In this document: piece after piece, positions 36,975 to 45,349 of the stretch
Layout of the letters: each line of letters begins with the position of its first letter
Numbering within the stretch: the stretch's first letter is position 1
Assembly: GCF_007830055.1 (NCBI RefSeq)
Contig: NZ_VLLE01000002.1
Coordinates: 1,213,547-1,277,546, forward strand
Reading direction: 5' to 3'
DNA from: Lacibacter cauensis
GTDB lineage: Bacteria > Bacteroidota > Bacteroidia > Chitinophagales > Chitinophagaceae
Length of the DNA stretch: 64,000 nucleotides
The notes under the pieces: generated by a model
The model's input: only the letters and a program-made list of their open reading frames with translations
Databases searched by the model: none
Told to the model about the DNA's origin: nothing
Position numbers and translations under genes: made by a program

Positions 36975-37148
36975 TTATTTTTTTATTCGTTTTGCAAGAA
37001 GCTTCAACAATAATGTAACTGCAAAACTCACGACTGCACCAACGGCAGCAAGTACTGCTGTCTTGATCAGATCTTCACTATTGATATTAGCAAAGATGCT
37101 TAGGAGAGTGCCGCCTGCAGTTCCGGCTTTGGTTGTTTTATCAAACAT
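36975..37148 (-). CDS. 57-aa single-helix membrane protein (holin-like)
   Basis: Translates as MFDKTTKAGTAGGTLLSIF followed by a strong membrane helix (LIKTAVLAAVGAVVSFAVTL, then LLKLLAKRIKK) with a basic tail. The size and the soluble-N/TM/basic-C arrangement fit small holins. Its ATG shares the last base of the upstream 69-aa gene. Too short for default gene calling. Holin role is inferred from the neighbouring endolysin-like DUF5675. Confidence 0.6.
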   Translation of the reverse strand: MFDKTTKAGTAGGTLLSIFANINSEDLIKTAVLAAVGAVVSFAVTLLLKLLAKRIKK

Positions 37149-37357
37149 CATTCGCCCTCCACTGCAGTCTGACTGACTGCACTCAATACACCACTGGCCA
37201 CCGCAATATAACCAGCCACTTTAATGATCACCGCAGGAAGTGCCACCGGTGCAGCAGCAATTGTTGTGGCAACTGCTGCCAGTGCCAATCCAATTGTTCG
37301 AAGCTTCTTGAAGAATTTTGGTGTGGGTGCATTCACCCGTTGAATTAATTGTTTCAT
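37148..37357 (-). CDS. 69-aa membrane protein
   Basis: A basic N-terminus (MKQLIQRVNAPTPKFFKKL) precedes one or two alanine-rich hydrophobic helices (IGLALAAVATTIAAAPVALP, then AVIIKVAGYIAVASGVL). It overlaps both the DUF5675 stop and the 57-aa start by a base. Either a second holin-like protein or a membrane accessory of the cassette. Confidence 0.55.
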   Translation of the reverse strand: MKQLIQRVNAPTPKFFKKLRTIGLALAAVATTIAAAPVALPAVIIKVAGYIAVASGVLSAVSQTAVEGE

Positions 37358-37758
37358 CAGATAACAGATTTTATTATGATAAATACTTTGTTGCCTTTCT
37401 CAAACTCAATGGATGTAATTGCAAGCAGCTTCTTTAATGCAAGCATTGAGTTGTTTCCTTTTCCTTCACCGGTACAAATGGAAACCGGGGCGATACAGCC
37501 TTTAGATTCTTTCAACGCATCATTGTATGCATGAATCAATATCAGTGTTCTTCCATCAACATCATTCACATACAGATGATGCTTGTATCGTTGGCTGTAT
37601 CGCTTGGTCAGTTCATATTTTCCTTCAGGTATGCACGAAATCATTTGTTTATTCGCAAGCCATGGCAATTCTATAGTTGAACATACCCGCTTGTTATTAT
37701 GGAGCAACTCTCCGTTCGTGCCGTCAGGAAAATAAGTTCTGATTAATTCCAGTTCCAT
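37357..37758 (-). CDS. DUF5675 protein (endolysin-like)
   Basis: 133 aa. ELELIRTYFPDGTNGELL, VCSTIELPWLAN, CIPEGKYELTKRYS, LILIHAYNDALKESKGCIAP and a final KKLLAI segment are the DUF5675 pattern. The IHxGN-like core with His and Cys (HAYN..KGCIAP) recalls an L,D-transpeptidase/YkuD-like or peptidase fold found in phage lysis regions. No signal peptide, so release would need a holin, which fits the two membrane proteins downstream. Confidence 0.75.
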   Translation of the reverse strand: MELELIRTYFPDGTNGELLHNNKRVCSTIELPWLANKQMISCIPEGKYELTKRYSQRYKHHLYVNDVDGRTLILIHAYNDALKESKGCIAPVSICTGEGKGNNSMLALKKLLAITSIEFEKGNKVFIIIKSVI

Positions 37759-37797
37759 CTTTCATAGGATTTTAAGATTAATAATTTGTTCTCAAAG

Positions 37798-37819
37798 TCC
37801 CCCTCTTTAAGGAGGGGGA
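37798..37819. repeat. GGGGGA hairpin between two genes
   Basis: TCCCCCTC and GAGGGGGA pair around TTTAAG. It is followed by GATTTAGGG, a widely dispersed hairpin type in this phylum. No T-run on the minus strand, so probably not a terminator. Confidence 0.5.
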
Positions 37820-37831
37820 TTTAGGGTGAGG

Positions 37832-38590
37832 TTACACACCACCATCCACTTTCACGATGTTTAATGCATTGTAAGCACCGTTTTTCAACGCATACATCTG
37901 CCCGTTCACTTGTTGGTAGAACTCAATACCGAGAACAAGGAACAACGGCTTTGTGCTGTTAGGTGTCACCGCATTCGAAAGATTGATTACCGCAGTTCCA
38001 ACAGCATCCCACGGAAGAATAGCAGCCGCCTGTGCATCTACAACAAACACTTCGTTTTCAAAATCAATCTCAGCACCGGCAGAGATGAGTTTAAAATGTG
38101 TTGCACCGCCGGGTGCTGCAATCATGTTCAATGGAACAAAGGATGGCATGTTCACTACAAGCGTTCCTGCTGCACGATCAATGGTTGAAGTGAAAGGTGC
38201 ATAGATGGTGGTACCAAGTTTACCGTTGATGTTGAAATCAAAACCTTCAATGAGTTCTGCTTCACCATCGATCACGTTACGTAAACCACGGGGGTTTGTA
38301 ACATCTTCCTGGATCACTTTCAACATTTCAGTAGTTAACCGGCTTACCATTTTGCTGTCACTTGCATTTTGCAACAGACCCCGGATTGCAGTTCGCAGAA
38401 TTTTACCGGCTTTACCGGCACGGCCAAACTCTGCACCGTTTTCACGGGTCCGTTGAAACGCAGGATCATTGGCGATACGGTCGGCAGGCACTCCACCTTT
38501 TTCTCTTGCCAGGTAACCATCTTTGCTTTTGTAAAAGCTGATGTCGGCAATAGTGCCTTCGAGTTTAATAATCCCTTTTTGTCTTGCCAT
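37832..38590 (-). CDS. Conserved 252-aa protein of small integrated elements
   Basis: Start MARQKGIIKLEGTIADISFY is immediately recognisable: a short beta-hairpin, then GYLAREKGGVPADRIANDPA and FQRTRENGAEFGRAGKAGK. The rest is beta-rich. I recall this protein as recurrent next to DUF5675 and an integrase in Bacteroidota genomes, always of unknown function. No catalytic motif. Repeated acidic/hydrophobic beta stretches would suit a structural subunit, but that is a guess. First gene of the minus-strand operon. Confidence 0.65.
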   Translation of the reverse strand: MARQKGIIKLEGTIADISFYKSKDGYLAREKGGVPADRIANDPAFQRTRENGAEFGRAGKAGKILRTAIRGLLQNASDSKMVSRLTTEMLKVIQEDVTNPRGLRNVIDGEAELIEGFDFNINGKLGTTIYAPFTSTIDRAAGTLVVNMPSFVPLNMIAAPGGATHFKLISAGAEIDFENEVFVVDAQAAAILPWDAVGTAVINLSNAVTPNSTKPLFLVLGIEFYQQVNGQMYALKNGAYNALNIVKVDGGV

Positions 38591-38728
38591 AAGATTTGGA
38601 TTGTTTTAGTTTGATACATTTTGCAATTCACTTACCCGGCGCCTGATAAATAACTTTGCATTGTTTACAACACAAGAATAGAATGAAGCTTTCAACTTTT
38701 AAAGCAAGCGTTCCGAACATGCAGGGTT

Positions 38729-38932
38729 ATGCAGCAATCAATCCCAAACCGCATAGTTATTTATGCTAAAGACATTATGAATATCACCGGCCGTAAAGAA
38801 CGGGCCGCAAGAAAACTGCTTGCCAAAATCAGAAAGGAGTACAAAAAAGAAAACGGGGAGTTTATTACCATCAAAGAGTTTTGTGCTTACACCAAAATAG
38901 ATGAAGATCTTGTGAAGTCCTTCCTCATATGA
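38729..38932 (+). CDS. Small DNA-binding protein
   Basis: 67 aa. IVIYAKDIMNITGRKERAAR followed by KLLAKIRKEYKKENGEFITIKEFC looks like a helix-turn-helix with a charged second helix. It lies between the integrase and the 252-aa gene, divergent from the latter, a typical place for the element's regulator. Confidence 0.6.
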   Translation: MQQSIPNRIVIYAKDIMNITGRKERAARKLLAKIRKEYKKENGEFITIKEFCAYTKIDEDLVKSFLI

Positions 38933-38990
38933 AGCATACCAAAGCCTGGGATAAAGCATGGATAGTGCATGAAATAATAAAATGACAGGC

Positions 38991-40241
38991 CTAAGAGCCA
39001 GTCATTTCTTTTTCTACCGTATCTGTTTTAAATTTATCACGAAGCATTTGCATATCTGCACTAACTTTCTTGTCAAGAATTTTTGCATAATGCTGTGTAG
39101 TCTGAAGTTTCTTATGCCCAAGCATCTTGCTTACGCTTTCAATTGGCACACCATTCGTGAGCGTTACAGTTGTAGCAAATGTGTGCCTGGCAACATGGAA
39201 AGTTAGTTGCTTTTTGATCCCGCATAAATCAGCAATCTCTTTTAAATAAGCATTTGCTTTCTGATTGGAAGGTATTGGCAATAACTTCATCTTATTGTTG
39301 GCTTGCGGATGGTCTTTATATTTCTCAATGATTGCAAGTGCCGGAGGAAGGAGAGGTATTCTGCTTGCAGTTTTTGTTTTCTGTCTGCTTGTGTATATCC
39401 ACCTTTCCCCGTCAATGCCGATAGTGATTGAATCTTTAGTAAGATTGGCTAAATCAATAAAAGCAAGACCGGTGTAACAACTGAAAACAAACATGTCCCT
39501 TACATGGGCCAGCCGTTCAATCATAAACTCCTTTTCTTCCAAACTTTTCAATTCAGTTTCAGATAAGTAAGGCCGCTCTGTTTGTTTTGTTTTTAGCTTA
39601 TAGCCAAGAAAGGGATGCTTTTGTAACCAGTTCTTTGCAACACATTCATTAATGATTTTCTTTAAGTTCTTAATGTACTTCGCATTTGTATTAAGATCAA
39701 TCTTCTTTTTTGTTTTGAGATAGAATTCAAAGTCAGAGATAAACTCGATATTCAACTCCTTTAAGCTGATGTCAGCCCGTTTGTACTTGTAGAGCAGAAA
39801 GTCTTTAATATGCTTCCGTGTGGTTTCATATTTCACCCAAGTAGCTCGTGAATATTCCTGTCCAATTAAGGCAGCTATATCCTTATTGTGTTGAATAATG
39901 ATTTCAAGTAACATCCTGGGCTTTTCAACGACACCGGTGTAAGCTTGCTTTATAGCTTCTGCAGTAATAAACTCTTGCGTAGCTAATAACCTTCCATAGC
40001 AGCCAACAAGTTTGCCCTTGATTACAGCAAGCAGATTATTCAACTCTCTTGCTTCAGCACCTTTAGCGGTGCACAGTTGATTTTTGGCATCCCATTCAAA
40101 TGGAGATACGCTTCGATGAGTGGAGATTTCTGCACGTTGCCCGTTTACTGTGATACGGACAGAGATGGGCGCTTTCCCATTTTTTGTTCTTGCTTTCGCA
40201 ACCCGGAAAAGGATGCTGAAAGTTTGCGGTTGATTGGACAT
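38991..40241 (-). CDS. Tyrosine recombinase/integrase
   Basis: 416 aa with arm-binding (RTKNGKAPISVRITVNG), SAM-like core-binding and catalytic domains. HVARHTFATTVTLTNGVP and MLGHKKLQTTQHYAKI contain the His-Arg, His and Tyr nucleophile. The first catalytic Arg position reads CYTGLAFIDLANL, with Ala in place of Arg; loss of this Arg is known in Bacteroidota integrases such as IntDOT. Integrates the small element at 36.9-40.3 kb. Divergent from the second integrase across a 470-bp gap. Confidence 0.88.
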   Translation of the reverse strand: MSNQPQTFSILFRVAKARTKNGKAPISVRITVNGQRAEISTHRSVSPFEWDAKNQLCTAKGAEARELNNLLAVIKGKLVGCYGRLLATQEFITAEAIKQAYTGVVEKPRMLLEIIIQHNKDIAALIGQEYSRATWVKYETTRKHIKDFLLYKYKRADISLKELNIEFISDFEFYLKTKKKIDLNTNAKYIKNLKKIINECVAKNWLQKHPFLGYKLKTKQTERPYLSETELKSLEEKEFMIERLAHVRDMFVFSCYTGLAFIDLANLTKDSITIGIDGERWIYTSRQKTKTASRIPLLPPALAIIEKYKDHPQANNKMKLLPIPSNQKANAYLKEIADLCGIKKQLTFHVARHTFATTVTLTNGVPIESVSKMLGHKKLQTTQHYAKILDKKVSADMQMLRDKFKTDTVEKEMTGS

Positions 40242-40482
40242 GTGGTGAACATTTAACTGTGAAAAATTTGGTTAAATGCACCTCAACTATTTGCGCTTGT
40301 TACGTAGGCTTTCAAACTGAAATTCAATTAACTGTATCTGGTTTTTTTAGTGATCAGTTCAACCAGCTATTTTGTCAGTTTTTCTTTTCAATTCGGGACC
40401 AAATATATTTAAGTGGTTTGCTCCCTCGATTGCTCCCTTTTAGAATTGCAGGTATTAGGTTGTAATTGCAGTATAAAAGCAG

Positions 40483-40518
40483 AAAAGCCACTTAAAACTT
40501 GCGCTTTAAGTGGCTTTT
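40483..40518 (-). terminator. Perfect 14-bp terminator hairpin
   Basis: AAAAGCCACTTAAA and TTTAAGTGGCTTTT, loop ACTTGCGC. T-rich on both sides. It lies just beyond a tRNA 3'-like fragment on the minus strand, as expected for the terminator of the target tRNA gene. Confidence 0.7.
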
Positions 40519-40539
40519 GAACTGTTTGTAGTTCTTTCA

Positions 40540-40575
40540 GCGGACCGGACGGTGCTCAAGACCGTTCTGTTCCGC
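40540..40575 (-). other. tRNA 3'-end-like fragment, candidate attachment site
   Basis: On the minus strand, ACGGT-CTTGAGC-ACCGT is followed by CCGGTCCGC, which has the shape of a T-arm plus the 3' acceptor strand of a tRNA gene. The 5' half is missing. GCGGACCGGACGG on the plus strand matches the kind of tRNA 3' sequence used as integration target. Position between two integrase genes and beside a terminator supports an att site. The T-loop is imperfect, so this is likely a remnant. Confidence 0.5.
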
Positions 40576-40714
40576 AAAAATAACTTTACTTTCCTTTATC
40601 TATCTTAACACTAAATGCTGGTTTTTAAACATTTATAAACATCTCAGCATTTACTTCAATTCTAACTTTATTAAGCTTGGTAACACTTTTATAGACCTAA
40701 AAATAGACCAAGCT

Positions 40715-42007
40715 ATGCGTTATCCAATTAAGCTCATTGCCCGAAAGGCAAAGGTAAACAAAAATGGTGTTACACCCGTCTCGTTGCAATACTGCCATTC
40801 TGCTGACAAGCGTGTAGTATTAAGCACTGGCATCAGTATTCCATTTCAATACTGGAATAAAAAAACAGGAAGAATCTCCAAAGATTTACCCCCTGAATTC
40901 GGAGATGTGCAAATACTCGAAACATCTCTCACTCAAAAGCTTCGTAAGGCTGAAGACATGGTGAGCTATGCATTGAAGCGGAGAAATACCTGCCCCATGA
41001 AATTCCTGAAGGAAAATTTCAACCGGAACGACAAGTGGGGGCTTGAACAAATGAGCGATGAAAAAAAATCATTAGATGTCTTCTGCAATATTGATGATTA
41101 TTCAAAAAGCAAAGAAGGTTCAGTAAAGAGATGTACCATCAACGTAATTAATGCCATGAAGGCTCATCTGAGATTGTTTGAAGAATACAGAAAGGAACCT
41201 ATCACTTTTGATTCTTTTGATGCACAGTTTTACGAAGATTTTGTATTCTATCTCACTTATGAAATGCCGCAGGTGCGGAGAAAGGAATTAATTAAAGGAT
41301 TAAAAGCAAACAGTGTTGGCAAAACCATCAAACACTTGAAATCATTTCTGAGAGACAGGATGCGGAAGAAGGTTATCCCGTTTATGGATTTAGGTGCATT
41401 TAAAGTAATGGAAGAAGAAGTGGATGCAATATATCTCAGTTGGAAAGAAATCTCTGCTATATACCATCTTGATTTATCCAAGCAGACTCAGTTAGAAAAA
41501 TACCGTGACTTATTTGTTTTAGGTTGTCTTACTGGTTTTCGGTTTAGTGATTATTCAGATATTAAACCGGAGGAAGTGAGAGATGGTATGTTATACGTTA
41601 ATCAAACCAAAACACACTCAACGGTTGTCGTGCCATTAAAGAAAGATGCAAAGAAAATCCTGATTGATAAGTACAACATGCAAATGCCACAGGTAAGCAA
41701 TGTCAACCTCAATTATCATATCAAAGAAGTAGCAAGGTTGGCAGGCATTGATGAGCAAATTAAGATAACTCACAAACGGGGGAACAAGGTTACTGAAGAA
41801 ATCAAGCCCAAGTATGCATGGGTTACTTCACATACCTGTCGCCGCAGTTTTTGCACAAACGAATATTTAGATGGCACACCTACTAATCTCATTATGGCAA
41901 TTAGCGGGCATAAAACCGAAAAGGCATTTCGCCGCTATATAAAAGCCGACCAGGTGCAAAAGGCCCACATGATCAAAAAACTTTGGGATAATCGCCCCGG
42001 TTTATAA
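40715..42007 (+). CDS. Tyrosine recombinase/integrase of the mobilizable island
   Basis: 430 aa with arm, core-binding and catalytic domains. The catalytic residues are complete: Arg in CLTGFRFSDYSDI, His-Cys-Arg-Arg in TSHTCRRSFCTNEY, His in ISGHKTEKAFRRY with the Tyr nucleophile. It stands at the left end of the island beside the tRNA-like fragment and probably inserts it there. Unlike the other integrase it keeps the first Arg. Confidence 0.88.
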   Translation: MRYPIKLIARKAKVNKNGVTPVSLQYCHSADKRVVLSTGISIPFQYWNKKTGRISKDLPPEFGDVQILETSLTQKLRKAEDMVSYALKRRNTCPMKFLKENFNRNDKWGLEQMSDEKKSLDVFCNIDDYSKSKEGSVKRCTINVINAMKAHLRLFEEYRKEPITFDSFDAQFYEDFVFYLTYEMPQVRRKELIKGLKANSVGKTIKHLKSFLRDRMRKKVIPFMDLGAFKVMEEEVDAIYLSWKEISAIYHLDLSKQTQLEKYRDLFVLGCLTGFRFSDYSDIKPEEVRDGMLYVNQTKTHSTVVVPLKKDAKKILIDKYNMQMPQVSNVNLNYHIKEVARLAGIDEQIKITHKRGNKVTEEIKPKYAWVTSHTCRRSFCTNEYLDGTPTNLIMAISGHKTEKAFRRYIKADQVQKAHMIKKLWDNRPGL

Positions 42008-42025
42008 AACATAAAATGAAGCAGT

Positions 42026-43129
42026 ATGAATACCGTGAGAAATCTGGAACAGTTGACCAATACAATTCAACAAACCAATCAATACTTTCTTTTACAGGCA
42101 CAAAAGCAGGTGAATACCTCTCTTACTCTACGCAATTGGGTCATCGGTTTTTATATCCTGGAATATGAACAATCCGGCAAGGACAGGGCCGATTATGGCT
42201 CCGGACTTTATAAAGCCATTGCTGAACGACTGGCTCAGAATGGGATAAAATCAATCCGGGAGAGACATTTATATCTGTGTAAGGACTTTTATTTGGCCTA
42301 TCCCCAAATTTTGCGGACAGCGTCCGCAAAATCATATTTGATTGATTTTCAATCAACTGACTTTCTGCGGACACTGTCCGCAGAAACAGCTCCTTTCAAC
42401 GGCAGAGATCCTGATCTTAATACCCTCCTAACTCAACTCAGCTTCTCCCATTTTATTGAGCTTTTAAAGACTGAAAACGGAATTAAAAGACGGTTTTACG
42501 AAGTAGAAGCCATCCGAAATAACTGGAGTGTGAGGACGTTAAAACGGGCCATCGAAAGCCTGTTGTGTGAGAGGACCGGGCTAAGTACTGACAAATCTGC
42601 AACCTTGAAAGACTTTGACAAACAGCCCGACAGCTTACCAGAGGCTCTATTCCGGAATACATATCTTCTTGAATTCCTCGGCCTGGAGGATAAAACCCCT
42701 TACACCGAAAGCAACCTTGAAGAACGCATCATCTCAAACCTGCAGTACTTCCTGCTTGAACTTGGTCGGGGCTTTTGTTTTGAACACCGACAACGCCGTA
42801 TCACTTTCGATAACCGGCATTATCGTATTGACCTTGTCTTTTACCACCGAATACTCAAATGTCATGTGTTGCTGGATCTCAAGATTGGCGAATTTGATCA
42901 TGCAGATGCCGGACAAATGAACATGTACCTGAACTATTACAAAGAAAACGAAAGTCATAATGGAGACAACCCGCCAATTGGCATTGTTCTTTGCAGTGGT
43001 AAAAATGAGGCATTGGTAAAATATGCTACTATGGGCTTGCCTCAGTCAATATTTGTTAGTAAGTATTTGGTGAATTTGCCGAGTGAGCAGGAATTGTTGA
43101 GGATTGTGGAGGAAGAAAAGATGAAATAA
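42026..43129 (+). CDS. DUF1016/PDDEXK nuclease-domain protein (YhcG-like)
   Basis: 367 aa. N-terminal DUF1016_N (LRNWVIGFYILEYEQSGKDRADYG, YGSGLYKAIAERL) and C-terminal PD-(D/E)XK core (NRHYRIDLVFYHRILKCHVLLDLKIGEF, with D..E/D..LK) are clear. This family is frequent on mobile DNA and in defence regions; it is thought to be a nuclease. It contains an insertion of two perfect palindromes (42309-42331 and 42363-42385) translated as LRTASAKS and LRTLSAET. Starts 18 bases after the integrase. Confidence 0.85.
   Translation: MNTVRNLEQLTNTIQQTNQYFLLQAQKQVNTSLTLRNWVIGFYILEYEQSGKDRADYGSGLYKAIAERLAQNGIKSIRERHLYLCKDFYLAYPQILRTASAKSYLIDFQSTDFLRTLSAETAPFNGRDPDLNTLLTQLSFSHFIELLKTENGIKRRFYEVEAIRNNWSVRTLKRAIESLLCERTGLSTDKSATLKDFDKQPDSLPEALFRNTYLLEFLGLEDKTPYTESNLEERIISNLQYFLLELGRGFCFEHRQRRITFDNRHYRIDLVFYHRILKCHVLLDLKIGEFDHADAGQMNMYLNYYKENESHNGDNPPIGIVLCSGKNEALVKYATMGLPQSIFVSKYLVNLPSEQELLRIVEEEKMK
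42309..42385 (+). repeat. Palindromic elements translated inside the DUF1016 gene
   Basis: TTTTGCGGAC-agc-GTCCGCAAAA (42309-42331) and TTCTGCGGAC-act-GTCCGCAGAA (42363-42385), with a further TTGATTG/CAATCAA stem between them (around 42338-42356). Each has 10-bp perfect arms. They fall in frame in the linker between the two nuclease domains. Confidence 0.75.
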
Positions 43130-43207
43130 TTTTTTTGTGATACCTCCTCCGCTTTTTATAACAGCATCTTAGCGTATCACTTCATCGGATGCTGGTATAA
43201 AAGCAAA

Positions 43208-43846
43208 CTAACTAACTGGATGTTTTATAACATGTATGACTTTCCCGCTAACGAAATATTTTGTAGCCTCTGATTCATCTATGTAGATTGGAGGATATTC
43301 ATGAGTGGATTCTGAAATCAAACACACTTGTCCATACTGCTTGTCAATAATAATCTTTTTTATATTAGCCGTTTCATCAATCACAGATAGAACATAATCA
43401 TTACTTCGGATATTTTGATCTGTTGAATCAATAATTACATAGTCTCCATCCTCAATACTTCGTCCATCAATATTAGCTTTGTTCATTGATGCGCCCACAG
43501 CTTTAATTGCAAAAACTGATTTCTTATTCTTTAAAAGGAGGCTGGATACCTTGATATGACCCTCAATTCTCTCATCAGCATAAATGTCAGCCTGTCCACA
43601 ATTGGCAGAACCCAACACAGGCACTATACTGAAATCAGAATTAGAAACTACCCCTGTAGTCTTTTTCACAATGGTTTTGTTTTCTCTATCCCATTCTATT
43701 AGTTCCTTACGCTCTAGTTGCTCCAAGTGATGTTTAACGATTTGCGGATGGGGTACATCAATAATTTTAGCCACATCCCTTAACGACATATTACCGATAT
43801 TGTAGGTATCGGCAAGCCTTAACAACTTTTGTTGAATGGTATGCAT
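43208..43846 (-). CDS. LexA/UmuD-like self-cleaving regulator with winged HTH
   Basis: 212 aa. A LexA-style winged HTH (residues 1-62; MSLRDVAKIIDVPHPQIVKH) is followed by an S24 peptidase domain. The cleavage region PVLGSANCGQADIY has Cys83-Gly84 as in UmuD, the nucleophile is Ser120 in VGASM, and Lys163 in TANIKK completes the dyad. Last gene of the CBASS operon, three bases after the effector gene. It probably represses the operon and is inactivated by self-cleavage on DNA damage, though that is inference. Described CBASS regulators are of the CapH/CapP and CapW kinds, so a LexA-like one is less usual. Confidence 0.8.
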   Translation of the reverse strand: MHTIQQKLLRLADTYNIGNMSLRDVAKIIDVPHPQIVKHHLEQLERKELIEWDRENKTIVKKTTGVVSNSDFSIVPVLGSANCGQADIYADERIEGHIKVSSLLLKNKKSVFAIKAVGASMNKANIDGRSIEDGDYVIIDSTDQNIRSNDYVLSVIDETANIKKIIIDKQYGQVCLISESTHEYPPIYIDESEATKYFVSGKVIHVIKHPVS

Positions 43847-43849
43847 AAA

Positions 43850-45337
43850 TCAGGATTTTAATAAACAAGAGGGCTTGTATCCTGGATCTTGAAATTCATA
43901 TAACTGAATAGAACCGACTGAAGTAAGTTTTTGACCTAAAAAAACAGCTAATCCGTATGGGCCAAAATAGAATAAATGAATCTTCTTTGAATTATATTTA
44001 GTGATCATCCTTTTTATTATGTCTTTTGATGCACTGGCCAAAGCTACAGCTTCTGAATCGTTTTTAATCGATAACGTTCCCGGTATTGCTTCCGGCTGGA
44101 TGGTGATAATCTTCTTTAGTGGCATTGCGGAACTCTTAAAAAATCCTGCAACATCACTTAATGCTTTTCCAGTTATATTAAAAACGATAGCTAGTTCATC
44201 TCCTTTAGATTTTATGCCCAATGTCGATGGGCTTATCTCTGAATAAATAGGCTTGTACTTTAATTTCTTTTCAGCATCCGACCTCCACGGATCAATTAAT
44301 GGCGGTTGCATTAACTCAAATGTCCAATTCCCAATTTCTGGAAAAATCATGCCAAGTGATATTCCTGTTGACAAAGCACATTTGCCTCGAAAAGTAATAT
44401 GACGGACAGACGTTTTATTAGCCAGCTTATTTTTTGCAGCAACTATTTCAGGAACTAAAACATCATCCCAAAGTGTTGAATCAGGAACTTTTTTAATTGA
44501 GCGGTCAAAATATTTTGTCCAATCGATTGTAATATTAGCCTTTGGTTCAAATATTCCTTTCTCCCAATTATGAATATGTATAACATTAGTTTTAAAACCT
44601 GCTTTCTTCCCGGCAATTGCCTCATCAATAAGCTTATGTAGTAGTTGACCTGTAAATACTTTACCTCTGTTAGAAACAATTTGTTCAATTAAGTGTGGAT
44701 AGGCAGGGCTTAATAATTCAAATACTTTTTCTTTATACTTGGGATGCTCATTAAGGTAACTTACAAACTGCCTTTTACAAATTATAGTATCTCCAAAATC
44801 ATATTTGCCAATTTCAAGTTCAAAGTGGTTGACAATAAAAGAATAATATTTTTGAAGCTTTAATTTAGCAAGGCTGGCCCTTAATGCCGCTTCTGTAGTT
44901 TTTAAAGCCTTTTTGTCTGAACCCGTATATAGCTTTTGAGCATCCCTATACCTGGTTAGTTTATTATAAAATGTACTTATATCGGCGCTTACCTGCGGAC
45001 AGGCCAGATAAAAAGTTCGATATACTTTTTTCGTACCTGAATGAATTTGTAAAAATGTCTTAATCACATCTGCAAATTCACTGTTCGTTACTAAATGATT
45101 TTTTACCTGAATGTGGTCATAGAAATGCTTTCTATTTTGTATGAACACAACATCAACATCGCCTGTTCCTTCAGGCATAAGCCGGACAAACGTGGGGTCA
45201 GAAATCCATTTTGGAATATTACAAACGATGTATCGATCTTGATAAGAATAGCCGTCACCACCATGTATTCCTCCCATCGCTTGTGGCGATACAAGTGAGA
45301 AGACGGGCATTGAATTTTTCTTTTTTACTGTAGCCAT
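43850..45337 (-). CDS. cap4: CBASS effector Cap4: DUF4297-like nuclease with SAVED domain
   Basis: 495 aa. An N-terminal PD-(D/E)XK-type nuclease has GGDGYSYQDRY, Glu56, Asp60-Asp62 and HIQVKNH with Lys79. The C-terminal SAVED domain (about 290-490) contains KIHLFYFGPYGLAVFLGQKL and LYEFQDPGYKPS. Cap4 proteins bind a cyclic trinucleotide and degrade DNA, killing or arresting the infected cell. Twelve bases after the CD-NTase gene. Family match clear. Confidence 0.88.
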   Translation of the reverse strand: MATVKKKNSMPVFSLVSPQAMGGIHGGDGYSYQDRYIVCNIPKWISDPTFVRLMPEGTGDVDVVFIQNRKHFYDHIQVKNHLVTNSEFADVIKTFLQIHSGTKKVYRTFYLACPQVSADISTFYNKLTRYRDAQKLYTGSDKKALKTTEAALRASLAKLKLQKYYSFIVNHFELEIGKYDFGDTIICKRQFVSYLNEHPKYKEKVFELLSPAYPHLIEQIVSNRGKVFTGQLLHKLIDEAIAGKKAGFKTNVIHIHNWEKGIFEPKANITIDWTKYFDRSIKKVPDSTLWDDVLVPEIVAAKNKLANKTSVRHITFRGKCALSTGISLGMIFPEIGNWTFELMQPPLIDPWRSDAEKKLKYKPIYSEISPSTLGIKSKGDELAIVFNITGKALSDVAGFFKSSAMPLKKIITIQPEAIPGTLSIKNDSEAVALASASKDIIKRMITKYNSKKIHLFYFGPYGLAVFLGQKLTSVGSIQLYEFQDPGYKPSCLLKS

Positions 45338-45349
45338 TTTTTATAACTT

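Noticed and set aside
40540..40575. Intact tRNA gene
   Set aside because: Only the T-arm and 3' acceptor strand are present and the T-loop is imperfect; it is better seen as a remnant.
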